Shown: piece after piece, positions 8,301-64,000 of the stretch
Numbering within the stretch: position 1 is the first letter of the stretch
Layout of the letters: every line of letters begins with the position of its first letter
Source: Phoronis australis
Lineage: Eukaryota > Phoronida > Phoronidae
Assembly (NCBI GenBank): GCA_002633005.1
Contig: NMRA01000310.1
Coordinates: 4,624-68,623, forward strand
Direction: 5' to 3'
Length of the DNA stretch: 64,000 bases
Position numbers and translations under genes: made by a program
The notes under the pieces: generated by a model
Told to the model about the DNA's origin: nothing
What the model saw: the letters and a program-made list of their open reading frames with translations, nothing else
The model's database searches: none

Positions 8301-11163
8301 AGAGCGATACGTATGTCATCTGGAAAGTTTTCTTCTTCTTGTCATGGGTCATTCCAAGCCCTGACATGCCTGCAAGAAAGTCATTTTTGATTTTACAACA
8401 GCTTATTATTAGTTAAAATTGCTATTGGCAACATTGACTGTAGAGATATTTATGATATTCAACTGTGTTCTTTAATGAAATTTCACTGTTATGGTATGAG
8501 TACTGGTGTTTCAGTATGTCGTCAAAAGGACCGCCTCGCTGTGATGAGGGCGCTACCAGTGCTGCCTCACTGTGACAATGAGCGGTCGTTCGAAGACACT
8601 ACACTTCACCTTTTGGTGTCGGCCCTCGTCACAATGGCGGAGGACTTTGCACATGAAGACTTCTGTAGTGTCGTCTTTGACGAGTTCTTTTTGGTAAGTT
8701 TAAATTAAATATTTTGTATATTTAAGCCATTCATGTAAAAGTTTAAAATAATTGAAAATTTTTTTCGTAAAAATGATGAGATCTAGATGACAGTAATTAT
8801 GCTATAATTATAATTATTGTTAAATATTTCATTAATACTGAGAAATACAGTGGGCTGGAAGCCTGTTATATGAAATAAATCTATAATTAATGATTTTCAA
8901 GAAGAAAGATAATATTCTCATCATCAGTGAAGTTTTGTTGCCGCAACCTCTAAAGTGGTGTACCTCACTGAAACAACAATTGCATCTCATTAAGGAGGAA
9001 TATGTGAAAATGCGGTAGTGGGTTGTGCTTTATTGAACAAACTATTGCTTTTTTGTTTACAAACTTCAAATAATGCTTCGATAATTGATCAGAAATTATT
9101 GAATTTTCATATTATAAATTAGTTGTAGTCTGATGAAACATTCCACCATGTGCATTACGTCCCATCTCCTTGTAATGGAATTCTGCATATTTCAACATAA
9201 ATTGAATGGTCTGGAATTCACTTTATCTGCAGCCCTCCATGTCTCGAGAGTCTGTCGTGCGACACTTGCTCCGCCTACTGTGGGTAGTACATCCTCACCT
9301 GACAGCTGAGAGGCGGGCCCAAGTGATGAAGGCTGTCACGCCCACAAGCCAGGTAAGTGTCTGCAGCATCTGTGGTCTGTAAGAGCAAGCACTCTAGTTT
9401 GACAGTGATTGACACTCGCGTATTATTCAATCATTAGTCAATGCCCAGAATGTCACAGCTGTTATTGCGATGACTATTATGGTCAACTCAGACAACTTTG
9501 GTAAGGTTTGTACTGTGCCAATCTTTTCTTCTCGGAAGAAACTTAAAATTCTAACGGCCATCTTCACTTCGAGACTGCGTGAGATGCCCAGATCTGACGA
9601 GTCATGGATGTGTTGATTCTATTACACACGTCAGTAGTTTAATTTGTGATTGTGGAAAGGCTGTATGTTTGCTTGTATTCACTACTTGCACACTTGGTGG
9701 CGCTGCTGTTGTTTAGGACACAATACCTCGTCCTAGCATCAATTTAACAAAGCAAACGTGAAAGCTTGCATGTTCCAAACATGCACAACCATTGTAGTTT
9801 GTGATTGTGGAATGGCTGTATGTTTGCTTGTATTCACTACTTGCACACTTGGTGGCGCTGCTGTAGTTTGGACACAGCACCTCGTTTTCAAGCATAATGA
9901 CAAATTCGGATAAGTAGTGAAAAGGGTAGAATTAATATGTGTGAAATGAAAGTGTTCGAGGTAATAAAACCTGATTCTATAGCATTCAACAAGACAATAA
10001 CACTAACACTGATCAAATGTGATACATGGATATTACTTGTTGGTGCAAGTGAATGTCCTAGCAAATTGTAGTGGACAGATAAAGTTAATACTATTTTAAT
10101 AAGAATTATTTTAGTTAAATGTTTTTAGCAAGAGTAACCTTTCTATCAGTGCTATGGGTAACGTTGAATGCTCTCCCCAGTTTGTCATGGGGGTACTCAA
10201 CACAGTTAGGCCACATTCACCCCTCCCCTTTGACGCACTCATGATGAGACTTTCTACCTGACAAGGGACAATTAGTGCAATGTTATAGTTTGCAGCGAAT
10301 GTAGTATTGAACACAGGGCCCCAAAAGTGTGAGAATATTTTCCAAATCACAGCATAATACTGTCCTCAGTTGTCCGTCTACTTAGAGGTATTCATGGGAA
10401 ACTTAATATGTACAGTAATTCTTCGCTTATCCAAGACACAATGTGGATGACAAGCGAAGCTCTGTTTTGTCAAATTTCTTCACAAGAGTTAGGAAAAGAA
10501 CATTTTAGTCTGTTACCAGCATGGTTTGTAGTGTGTAGATGTCATAAAACAACGTTTGGTAATTAAACGTTTCCAGTATTTACAGTAAGGCAATTATTAC
10601 CTTAAAAATGGAAAAACAACCATTTTGGCAATTATTGTTTGCGTGAAATAACTGGAGAAATACATAATGGAACTATCGATTTTGAGTGAAGGCTTAAGTG
10701 ACCAATCAGAACGCAGCATTCTTGACACACCTTCGTTTCCAAGCCACCATTTTAGCCGACAAACAGCACGTTTTCAAGTAAAACTTATTGTTTGTTTGTC
10801 GACTTTTCACGAGGCGCAGAGCTTGCATTAGGTCAATTGTGGCACATGTGTAATAGGTTGGGGCTGCATTCAGGAGACGGGGAAAAACTCAGGAAAATGC
10901 AAGATGGCGCTACTCTTCATGAGACGTCTTCATTCATTCTATGCGAATCATGTGATCAAATTAGGTTTTCTCTTCTGAGTGTCTTGCGTCTACAAAATGG
11001 TGCCGAGGTCATGATGTTTTTTATGTTGTTTCAGTTTAGTGAGGTCGTGCACAAACTGTACAATGCACTCAGTGAAAAGATAGAGAGTCAGGAATGGAGA
11101 CAGGAGGAGCCTGTTGAATCATTAGAGTCACCGTTGATCAGTGTACCAACGCCAGCTAGATGA
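2162..11163 (+). CDS. NELFB: Negative elongation factor subunit B (whole gene, ten exons)
   Basis: Ten exons joined by GT-AG introns give 1704 nt, i.e. 567 residues plus stop, against about 580 in human NELF-B; all nine junctions keep the frame. NELF-B (COBRA1) belongs to the four-part negative elongation factor which, with DSIF, holds RNA polymerase II in promoter-proximal pause in the nucleus. Family blocks visible include LLPSLRPALPFLDLHG, QIWQENQSLFGDEVSPLL, LRTLFLRTRNVHYCTLR, CHKFTWCLDACIRERFVD and GFLDGIKRGQEQVLG. I chose ATG 2162 because MSGLEEIG aligns with the family N-terminus. An in-frame ATG at 2147 would lie in intron if the AG at 2155-2156 is an acceptor. The gene ends facing the calcium-channel gene on the other strand. 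Introns hold several transposon copies but no exon is interrupted. Confidence 0.95.
2404..2560 (+). promoter_or_regulatory. G-run-rich start of NELFB intron 1
   Basis: Just after the exon 1 donor the coding strand carries many G tracts (GGGAGGGGG, AGGGGCAGGGAG, TGGGTAGGG, CAGGGGG, then further GGG runs). They are close enough to form G-quadruplexes in DNA or nascent RNA. G triplets at the 5' end of introns are also known splicing enhancers. Any function is inferred. Confidence 0.4.
2886..3160 (+). repeat. 73-bp tandem array ending inside NELFB exon 2
   Basis: Four diverged units, marked by TGCTGACAC-like sequence near 2890, 2964, 3037 and 3110, repeat with a spacing of 73-74 bp. The last unit holds the genuine exon 2 acceptor (TTTGCAG) and the first codons of exon 2. 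Unit 1 preserves an acceptor-like TTGCAG followed by GTGAATACAGCAGACTGCAA, nearly the exon start. Confidence 0.75.
3127..3298 (+). CDS. NELFB: NELFB exon 2
   Basis: Residues 71-128. Encodes LIQQIANQ, a serine run, then KLKDLLDKSFCLVKNKLLQP and VVMTILKHM, matching KLEDLLEKSFSLVK and the following helix of vertebrate NELF-B. Acceptor TTTGCAG, donor GTGAGA; it ends on a codon boundary. Its 5' end is also the last unit of a tandem array. Confidence 0.93.
3596..3949 (+). CDS. NELFB: NELFB exon 3
   Basis: Residues 129-246 (118 codons, phase 0 at both ends), the longest exon. Contains DKELYKECSTEVKRQIWQ, LFGDEVSPLL, FFTPSPKTRRQSEVVQ, LYDMVLQFLRTLFLRTRN and VHYCTLRVEVLMSLHDLE, all near-identical to the vertebrate protein. 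Acceptor CATTTAG, donor GTTAGT. Confidence 0.95.
4453..4601 (+). CDS. NELFB: NELFB exon 4
   Basis: Residues 247-295 plus two bases. Encodes VHEICNVDPCHKFTWCLD, ACIRERFVDTKRSRELQGF and LDGIKRGQEQVLG, close to identical with the vertebrate family. Acceptor GTTCGCAG, donor GTGAGT. Confidence 0.95.
5096..5582 (+). repeat. 110-bp direct repeat in NELFB intron 4
   Basis: The copies at 5096-5205 and 5469-5582 share TTACGGATAATGTAAAATGT, TTGTGGGATATCTGATGTCT and CATTTCCTGCTGCTAG. The whole of intron 4 otherwise shows nothing coding. The family is unknown to me. Confidence 0.75.
5653..5755 (+). CDS. NELFB: NELFB exon 5
   Basis: Completes codon 296 and runs to residue 330. Encodes DLAMILCDPYAVYTVAMTAL and KALQHCINTEVLSR, matching DLSMILCDPFAINTLALS of human NELF-B. 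Acceptor TTTTCTAG, donor GTAAGG, ending on a codon boundary. Confidence 0.92.
5768..6029. repeat. Inverted-repeat element, family with CAGAAATTTGGTCT ends, copy 1
   Basis: The left end carries CTTAAGACAGAAATTTGGTC and the right end GACCAAATTTCTGTCTTGAG, within terminal arms of about 50 bp (right arm outward: TTTCATGAAACGGACCCCT). It has no coding capacity, so it is a MITE-type element. Other copies are near 20036, 43702, 44490 and 56670. Confidence 0.8.
6306..6497 (+). repeat. 13-bp minisatellite
   Basis: About 14 head-to-tail copies of GGGTGCTCCAGCA with A/G and G/A variants. It abuts a tRNA-like sequence whose outer end is GCTGGAGC on the opposite strand, so the unit seems to have grown from that end. 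The open frames through it (for example from 6173) are translation of the repeat, not genes. Confidence 0.9.
6484..6555 (-). repeat. tRNA-derived fragment
   Basis: The minus strand reads a B-box-like GTGGGTTTGAGTCCCC preceded by GATGCCTAGTCGGATAAG, an A-box-like region. The two lie at tRNA spacing but without a good cloverleaf. It looks like a SINE head or tRNA pseudogene in NELFB intron 5. Confidence 0.5.
7022..7117 (+). CDS. NELFB: NELFB exon 6
   Basis: Residues 331-362 (32 codons). Encodes ESQELLLMLRMLTLGATAWH and MLDSQTFKEKKI, equivalent to LLLLLRLLALGQGAWDMIDS in human NELF-B. Acceptor TTTGTAG, donor GTGAGT, phase 0 on both sides. Confidence 0.92.
7831..8020 (+). CDS. NELFB: NELFB exon 7
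   Basis: Residues 363-425 plus one base. Encodes DVQLMIKFVPSLMTMMVDDQ, VVQSKLPDERP and FYLSYVGESPLAGILSIYY, matching the FLPMLMSFLVDD and QKLPAEE region of the family. Acceptor GATGACAG, donor GTACGC. Confidence 0.92.
8200..8363 (-). repeat. CAGGGCTTGGAAT element, truncated minus-strand copy
   Basis: Its minus strand begins CAGGGCTTGGAATGACCCAT and follows the same internal sequence (TTTCCAGATGA, then GATAGAAATATT) as the complete copies at 11294, 22344 and 32492. No opposite terminal repeat is visible, so this copy is truncated or decayed. Confidence 0.7.
8515..8693 (+). CDS. NELFB: NELFB exon 8
   Basis: Completes codon 426 and runs to residue 485. Encodes CRQKDRLAVMRALPVLPHC, LHLLVSALVTMAEDFAHEDF and CSVVFDEFFL, matching the LLADEFALEDFCSSLFDGFF stretch of human NELF-B. 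Acceptor GTGTTTCAG, donor GTAAGT. Confidence 0.93.
9233..9352 (+). CDS. NELFB: NELFB exon 9
   Basis: Residues 486-525 (40 codons). Encodes SMSRESVVRHLLRLLWVVHP and HLTAERRAQVMKAVTPTSQ, matching the HALRLLIHLHPRVAPSKLEA helix pair of the family. Acceptor ATCTGCAG, donor GTAAGT. Confidence 0.92.
9636..9893 (+). repeat. 100-bp tandem duplication in NELFB intron 9
   Basis: TTTGTGATTGTGGAAAGGCT through GCACACTTGGTGGCGCTGCT occurs at 9640-9740 and again at 9800-9893 with only a few changes; the period is about 160 bp. It is intronic and no function is visible. Confidence 0.8.
11035..11163 (+). CDS. NELFB: NELFB exon 10 (last coding exon)
   Basis: Residues 526-567 and the TGA stop at 11161-11163. 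Encodes FSEVVHKLYNALSEKIESQE, the counterpart of AVKELYSQLGEKLEQL, then a short acidic and proline-containing tail ending VPTPAR. The acceptor GTTTCAG follows a T-rich tract. The tail is somewhat shorter than in vertebrates, which accounts for most of the length difference. Confidence 0.93.
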   Translation, partial: FSEVVHKLYNALSEKIESQEWRQEEPVESLESPLISVPTPAR

Positions 11164-11293
11164 CAACGGGGACAGTTGTCATTTCTACAGGTTTCTGTTG
11201 TCGTTAGAGCCACGTTGATCAGTATACCATTGTTCGACAGTTGTCATGCCTAAAGGGTAACTGCTATCATTTGAGTTATTGTTGATAACTAGT

Positions 11294-11499
11294 CAGGGCT
11301 TGGAATGACCAATGACAAAAAGGAGAAAAAATTTCCAGATGATGTATTGTTCTACATAGGCCTGTGTGATAGAAATATTTTTTGATTGTAAAATTTAACT
11401 GAAATGAGCATTTTTACTGGAATAAAGTCAAAATAATGATAAAAAAGAGACAAAAAAGAGGACACTAGAAATAAAATAGGAGGAAAATTCCAAGCCCTG
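11294..11499 (+). repeat. CAGGGCTTGGAAT element, copy in NELFB 3' region
   Basis: Begins CAGGGCTTGGAATGACC and ends ATTCCAAGCCCTG, a 13-bp terminal inverted repeat around 206 bp of A-rich non-coding sequence. CAGGG-type ends recall hAT transposons. No clear target-site duplication is visible for this copy. It lies in the likely NELFB 3' UTR and contains an AATAAA of its own near 11420. Confidence 0.8.
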
Positions 11500-12433
11500 C
11501 TTGATCAGCGTAAACGGAGTTTTGTCATGCATCGCTTGTCGATGTTGATCAGAGACTGTGGGTGACTTAGTGTTCACTAACTAGCCTAGGTGGCGCTAAT
11601 GAATACATGACATCTGAATAGATTGAAAGTGGAAAGCAAATCACCAGCATGGGGACATTGGTGTGATGAGGGATCCATGTGATTACCTGAATACAGGCAT
11701 GTCCAGTAAAAGGTCCCTAGCTACATTAGCGACACCTGGTGGATATCCAGTTTCTCATTGTCACTGATGTTTAAAATTTGTCAAGTCATTGGTTATTGTT
11801 GAGCAGTATATCAATGCTGGCTTGACATGTGATGTAGCAAGTCGTTGCACCAGATATCTGTGACATATTGAATCGATGTAGAAGCAGAGATCAATTGGGT
11901 GATGTGTAGATGGGTTGTTATCATGCAGTTGTGGACACAGACACATCCAAGCAGAGCCTAGTATCTAAATTTCTTCCCATAATGGACAGTGCAAGTAGAA
12001 ACACGACTTTGTGGTACCGGGATTGTGTATTGTTGCACTACGCAGTTAACACAAGTTCTTCTTCATTGAACTTTATTATTTTGTAACGAGAAGTTGTAGT
12101 TTTTGTGTAAATGCCTTCTTTTTTAAATTATGTTTTCATGTAACTTTGTACTGTATGCTTTAGAAAACACATTTTCTCACTACTCACTCTGAACTAACTC
12201 TTGTAAATTCCCAGTTCTAGATTCATTCCCACGATTTGAGCCATGTATGCTGGTCAAGTGTACGATCAATGAAGCAGCTTTTGGTTGTCCTTGCATCAGT
12301 TGTAAAGTGTCGGTGGTCTGTGACATAGTCTACTACTGTCTTAAAGAAATACTTTAATTCTTATAATTGTTTGATAAGATTTATTTTCTGTCATTTGATC
12401 TGTTTTAAGATTCCTTTGTAAAATACAATAACA

Positions 12434-12443
12434 ATTAAATAAA
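12434..12443 (+). promoter_or_regulatory. Probable NELFB polyadenylation signal
   Basis: ATTAAATAAA contains overlapping ATTAAA and AATAAA hexamers. A GT- and T-rich element (CAGTGTCTTTGTTTTTGC) follows about 10-25 bases downstream. This would give a 3' UTR of about 1.3 kb. Earlier AATAAA motifs near 11420 and 11473 lie in the transposon copy and lack such a downstream element. Confidence 0.5.
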
Positions 12444-12591
12444 CTAAGCTTCAGTGTCTTTGTTTTTGCAAACAATTTTTGATGTCACTTACTATCCTGC
12501 CTGAAATGAACTTGGGTTGCAATAGGCCTGGAGTTGCTATCTTGCTGCTTTAGTAGCTGAAAAGCCCCTCCCCCCCNATCTACATATTCTG

Positions 12592-12838
12592 GGCTCTGCT
12601 ATTCAGTTTCTCTTGGGTAACAAACAATTCTCAGCCTGGACCATAGACCCTTTGTTAAACAGTGTATAGTTAAAAAATCCTAACTTGGACAGTTACATGT
12701 AGTAAGGTTCACAGACTACTTTTACTAACCTTGAATGTCAATTTCAAACTGCCGATTTTGTGTGAATGACACCCAGAATTTACAACCATCCCCAGAATTC
12801 TAAGCCACCATGCTGACTAGTTACCCCCTCTATGGGCC
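12592..12838 (+). repeat. GGGCTTGG-ended interspersed repeat, copy 1
   Basis: Starts GGGCTCTGCTATTCAG and ends TGACTAGTTACCC...GGGCC, with internal landmarks CTTTGTTAAACAGTG, GGACAGTTACATG and AATGACACCCA shared with copies near 24985 (minus), 26067 (minus), 37556 and 40836. It is about 250 bp, non-coding and MITE-like. This copy is diverged. Confidence 0.65.
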
Positions 12839-14557
12839 AAAATGCAGAAGGCTAGTCTGAAGCAGTAGTAACCCGTCAGTTCTTCTCAAGCCGACTATTA
12901 AAAGGGATGCCAAACCCTTTTTTGACCTATTAACAGAATATTGGAAACGATATTCCCATCCAATTCCCCAAAACAAACTAATGCTCTATAACCCTCGACA
13001 ACCCTCAAAAGTCTGGAGGAAAATTTGAAAACTTTCGAAGTCTGCTAAACGGGCAAGTGTGACTTGCGTTTTTAGAGAATTACAAGGCAACTGTGAAGAC
13101 CACCCACCAAGAACCATAATACCCAATTTGTGACGGGGAGTTTTCAGTCGATTCCTGATTTTATCTCTCAATATGGGCCCCAAAGATGCATTAGCAGGTG
13201 ACAGAACGAGGAATGGATGAAATCATCAAAACGATTAGTATCCTTTTAACAGTACGTGGCCCAAGTAAAATTTAACAGAAGGCATTCATTAAAATGTTGA
13301 AGAAAACTTTAATCGACCTTTGAAAAGTTACATAATATACTATGTAATATGTACATCAATTCACACAAGTCTTTCTGTCTGTTGAACACATGTTACAAAG
13401 GGTAATGCGCAAACTACTAAATCTATATTAAACATGAAAACTTTCAAATGAACGGTACATTAAGACCACAAGTTTTCATATAAGCAAGAAACAATTTGAA
13501 AAAATTCAAATACTCGCAAACACATGTTAAAACCACGTTGTACTTATTTTCTGTGTTAAACACACACTGTCTGTAGTCAAATGAATCTAAGTGATCACTA
13601 ACTGGTCTCAAACCAGTTTTTATTCGTTGATGACTCAACTAGCCATACCTCCCTGTTAAAATTTCAAATGGGAGCTTAATATTATTTAAAACTTAAATAT
13701 TTGCACTCCCTGTTCGCAGCTGTCCATCCCAAATTCGTAATGATCGCTTCGTCACGCTAAGCTAAAGAAGGACTACTTCAAACTACATACCACAAACAGG
13801 AATCACTTGCAATTCGAAGGTTGCAAAAATCTTAATCAAAATAACAAAAATGAAAATAGTTCAGATATGACTTGCTACATAAGACAAGTTTGTCTCGAAC
13901 AGCTGGCACTACGCACCACACTAACATCCTCAAACCAGGGCTGCATTCCGTAGAGTAAATTTCATGCCACAAAAGCCAAACCACGCGAGTCTGTGAGATA
14001 TCATCATGCATTACAAGCACAACAATTTGGTCACATTATTTGTGAATGTTTTGTCTCTACAGGATACACTGCAGCAAACTGATTCTGTGAGCAGCAGAAT
14101 TTGTGGTAACATAGTGGTAGTTGATTAACAAACAAATGTGAACTGACTACAGCATGCTTGTGATACTTTCACCTACAGTGAGATAAAAATCTATTGGTTT
14201 AGGAAACCCAGATACACTGCATAACACTGAGGATGGGGCACACTAAAATAACATCTAAGCTCAAAGATCACAGATAACAATACTAATCTCACAGTTGACT
14301 TTGTTCTCTAAAATACATTCCTTTGTCAGTAATTGGGACGTGATCCGTAAACACTTGTGAGTAACGCTAACGCGATCACATGCTTCCCTTTAACGCAGAG
14401 TGATATCTCATGAAGACTTGCGTGATGTCGCTTTTCTTGAAGAAACACACTCTACGGAATGCAGCCCAGTACGTTATTGGTTCACAAATTATTAGAAATA
14501 CCATATACGACCAAGCACAAGTGGAGATTTCCCAAGCCAATTACTGAGCAGGCAGTA

Positions 14558-14632
14558 TGGCCTTGTGGAATATGTGTCCGGTTCCTTTACTCAAGGACTT
14601 GGGTTCGAGTCCCACTAGGGCACACTGCTAGA
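14558..14632 (+). repeat. tRNA-derived fragment
   Basis: Contains a near-perfect B box (GGGTTCGAGTCCC) preceded by an A-box-like AGTATGGCCTTGTGGAATA at about the normal distance, with a CTCAAGGACTT variable region. Stem pairing is incomplete, so I read it as a tRNA-derived SINE head or pseudogene. Confidence 0.5.
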
Positions 14633-16622
14633 CCCTGCGGTCAGGTCTCCAGCTCCTCATTTCAGTTTTAACTATATATTAATTAAGCATAAAAATGGTT
14701 TCAGGTGATCAGTGCATTGGGCTCACCTGAGCGGCCAGCACATATCTGCACCTTTAAGCTACAGTTATCAAATTCTCTAGAACTTAATAAAATTGGGAAT
14801 CGACACATTCTGCTACTGGTGTAGATGTGAAAAAATCTTTACAAAGATAAGACTCTCTTTAATTAACAATGACTGAAGTGTGTTCAAAAGAGGGCGATCC
14901 TTGCAAATAAACCATTCTGCCGTGATAAATGATCAACATGAGTTTTTCTTTTAAACGTTACGCAAAATGTACACAGTACGATATTAAGGTTACGGAAACT
15001 TAAAGAGCAATAAATTGGCTGAGAAATAGGCACTTCATGCCTTCACACCAAATAAATGCTTGAATATTTGAAACAATTCATGTTGATCACCATAAAAAAA
15101 AAACAGTGCAGGTGGTCTGATGTCATTTGCGGTGCATCAGATGTGCGCAGGCCTCATGGTTGGGCCCATTGCACAAAACACCTGAGCAAAGGCACGAGAC
15201 CCCAATTATGGCTCCTCGTGAAGAAAGTTCTCAAGTCTGCCAGTCTCCTTTAGGAAAACGGACAGACGTTTCCATTTGATCACCATAAAAAGCCGAATGG
15301 CAGTTTTTTGGTTAAAATCAAAAATCATTCTGTGCTTGTATCAATAAAAATGAACAAGTCATCATGGAAATATAGAGCTGCACAACAGGTGGTACAAAAT
15401 TCTTCCATCAGGGAGAAGATAATTTTTAAATTTGCCATTTTTAACTTCTCATAGGTTTACTAGTAGAGCAAAAGGTCATGTTATCTGGTGACAGCTGTGT
15501 TGTACAACCCGGGTTAACAGTTAGGTATAAAACACGGCCTCATTTATGCTGAAAATTCCACATAAAAAAATTTCACTGCCTCCATTAAACGGAAAAACTT
15601 TACCACACAAGTTCGCAACCATTCAAGGTATGCACTCTTCACGCCAAGAATTGTACGACGACACTTGGTTTACCTCAAAATCCAACTGCTGCCTCGTGGT
15701 TTGGTAATTGGCCCAAATACGTTGCACACTCAACAGAATTAATGAGGAACACATTATTGCAACATTAAACAAATGTTTTAGGTCTTAAATCATGTGTGCT
15801 TTTCACGAACTATTCAAATATGCTATTTAAAAATTTTGAAACGAAAATTTAAAAATACTATTGCCACCCCCAATGTGTTTATGATGGGTCTAATTATCTA
15901 GAGAACGATAACATCAGCAGCCTGAGGCAATTTGATTAATCACAACTGCACGGTGTCTTTGATTGAAACTGGCATTTTCTGAGGTGCGCAAACCGGTAAA
16001 GCTGCCCAATCTCAACTGGTTAGGGTGTCTGAACGTAGAATTCTGTTCATGTCCGCTGAATACACTAACTTCTAGACCTCATTTTAAACGTCAGTCTGAC
16101 TCGCGTGGTACTAGAGCTATCTTTCTCTCTGCAACACGCTTTACAAAGGATACGAGAAACAACGACCAGTATATACAGACAGTGGAAACAGCCAGGGACC
16201 AACACAAAAATGTTTTCGTGAAAAAAAGATGGCACGTGCTCCTATCGACGAGGTGCCTCAAGCGGATTATGTTCCTATCAATAAATACGCCGTCACAACT
16301 CCAATAATCTCACCAGTTAAGCTGTGCTAATCAAAAATACTCTAGGCCACACAGTTTCCGAGTTACGAACTTGTGCTATTAAAAATCCCTGGTTAGAAAA
16401 GGTTCACCTCACATTTATCACTGATAATAAGACAATGTTAATAATAGTTGCATATATCTCTTCACACGGTCCACACAGCCTTAAAGCACCAAAATATCAT
16501 TTGGATAATCTACTAGGCTATATTGACTTCCAGCAGATTGCCTGTTACACCAGTGTAGTGCCAAACTACGGAACACCAATAATTTGGAATGTTCTTCACA
16601 CTAAACGTCGCTACTTTAGATG

Positions 16623-63145
<46,523 letters not shown>

Positions 63146-64000
63146 CTGAAATACAAAGTGCGCCAATGGTTAAAACGGGGAAAAGTGAAAAGGAGGCTTA
63201 AAAGAAACGGAGTAGACAGAAACGGAATTGTGCAGAACGCAAGAGCAGCTGTTTATGAAGCCTGTATTTAATTTTTCATAGTGGTACAAAATGTTTTTAA
63301 TTAACTCACCTGATACATTTACGCTATGTAAAATGACTGGAGTACCCATTGATAGGTAATGGGTAATGGTTATTAGTAAGTGTGGCATTTTGTCAATGAA
63401 TGTCAGCCACGTGCATGGAATTTTGGCCGTCAAGCGGTCAGTCATTAAAACGAACGTCACGTGTCTCTGCACGAGCAGAATGCCAAGTAACCCTCAGCCT
63501 ACTGCGTTACCCTTTATTTGTTTATCTACCAATAGAGCAAGAAACAAGCTCACGTGCGGCAAAACTGTCATAATCTACACACAACATAATAGGCAACAGT
63601 CACTTACAGGGGTCCTGCATTTTGAGGACGTTTTCTCTACTGAAAAATGGCCATCGAACTGCTTCTTAAAGTCTGGGATCCCTGTAAGTAACTATGCAGA
63701 CATATGGATGTCAGGCTTAATTGCCTTGTGTGCAGTGTTAAAATGCCATGTTGGGTATTAAGATGTAGCACAGAGCTGATGGAACAGGCGCATTTGACCG
63801 GATGTATCACAATTGGAATAAAGTTCTTAGTACACAGTCAAAGATTTATAATGTTTCCGGATTTCACTTTGAGGCCTCTCTCAAACTAATAATGACGTAA
63901 GAGGCTGGGACCTGTGATGTTATCCCGACACATTTCCAGATGTCCGTCAGACGTCCCCATGCAGGGCGACATCACACAACCCAAGTCTCTCATGCCATCA
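63146..64000 (-). other. Cav2 intron, 5' side of the window
   Basis: I searched the minus strand for the IIIS3 exon (WN..DF-type codons) and did not find it, so it lies beyond 64000. A short foldback at 63606-63684 imitates an exon. Confidence 0.45.
63606..63684. repeat. Foldback element with ACTTACAGGG ends
   Basis: CACTTACAGGGGTCCTGCAT at one end and CTGGGATCCCTGTAAGTAAC at the other are near-complements. The arms happen to supply acceptor- and donor-like sequences. Confidence 0.6.

Larger units (their letters stand above)
12470..16622. other. Space between the two convergent genes, probably includes the Cav2 3' UTR
   Basis: No coding exon is recognised here. It holds one GGGCTTGG-ended repeat copy and one tRNA-derived fragment. 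The 3' UTR of the minus-strand channel gene must start at 16622 and run leftward. A possible AATAAA on that strand is at 13618-13623 and an ATTAAA at 13308-13313, neither with strong support. One undetermined base lies near 12577. Confidence 0.5.

Noticed and set aside
63304-63340. 27-nt minus-strand segment with CAG/GTGAGT donor, a possible third microexon
   Set aside because: In the phase shared by the other microexons it contains a TAG stop.
63609-63668. Exon-like segment between TACTTACAG and GTAAGT on the minus strand, open in one frame
   Set aside because: The splice-like ends are the two arms of a foldback element, and the encoded peptide does not match IIIS3.

Overview
The window is nuclear DNA from an animal, most likely an invertebrate. 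It carries two intron-rich protein-coding genes in convergent (tail-to-tail) arrangement, GT-AG splice sites throughout, long AT-rich introns, many short non-autonomous transposon copies, tRNA-derived repeats and minisatellites. There is no bacterial-style gene packing. The species cannot be read from the sequence. The wording of the calmodulin-binding C-terminal region of the channel gene (MTVGKIYAGLLIVENW) is closer to invertebrate than to vertebrate Cav2 channels.

Plus strand, 2162-11163: a complete gene for negative elongation factor subunit B (NELFB/COBRA1), the RNA polymerase II pausing factor. Ten exons join in one open frame of 567 codons. Its first coding exon is followed by a G-run-rich stretch, and the start of exon 2 is the last unit of a 73-bp tandem array. 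A polyadenylation signal lies near 12438.

Minus strand, 63145 down to 16623: the 3' part of a presynaptic-type voltage-gated calcium channel alpha-1 gene of the Cav2 class, from the domain III S3-S4 loop to the stop codon. With one IVS2 exon the chain is 3544 nt and stays in frame to a C-terminus ending DDDWC, the PDZ-ligand type found in Cav2 channels. Exons for domain III S1-S3 and everything 5' of them lie outside the window.

The most striking feature is at 47517-49316. Four tandem, differently diverged, intact exons each encode the IV S1-S2 loop and the S2 helix. All are in phase 0/0, all keep the S2 charge-transfer residues, and each has its own splice sites. This looks like a four-way alternative (probably mutually exclusive) exon cassette that would swap one voltage-sensor helix and its outer loop. 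A second likely splice-choice point is a pair of 18-nt phase-2/2 microexons (63128-63145 and 62782-62799) at the III S3-S4 loop, the position where vertebrate Cav2.2 has its SFMG microexon.

Three splice sites in the window are captured inside local tandem duplications (NELFB exon 2 acceptor, channel IIIS5 acceptor, channel IVS5 donor). Such copying is one route by which tandem exons can arise.

The remaining sequence is intron or intergenic DNA. It holds at least five families of small inverted-repeat elements, five tRNA-derived fragments, minisatellites of 13, 20, 67 and 73 bp, a GA microsatellite with a 122-base assembly gap, and CA repeats.
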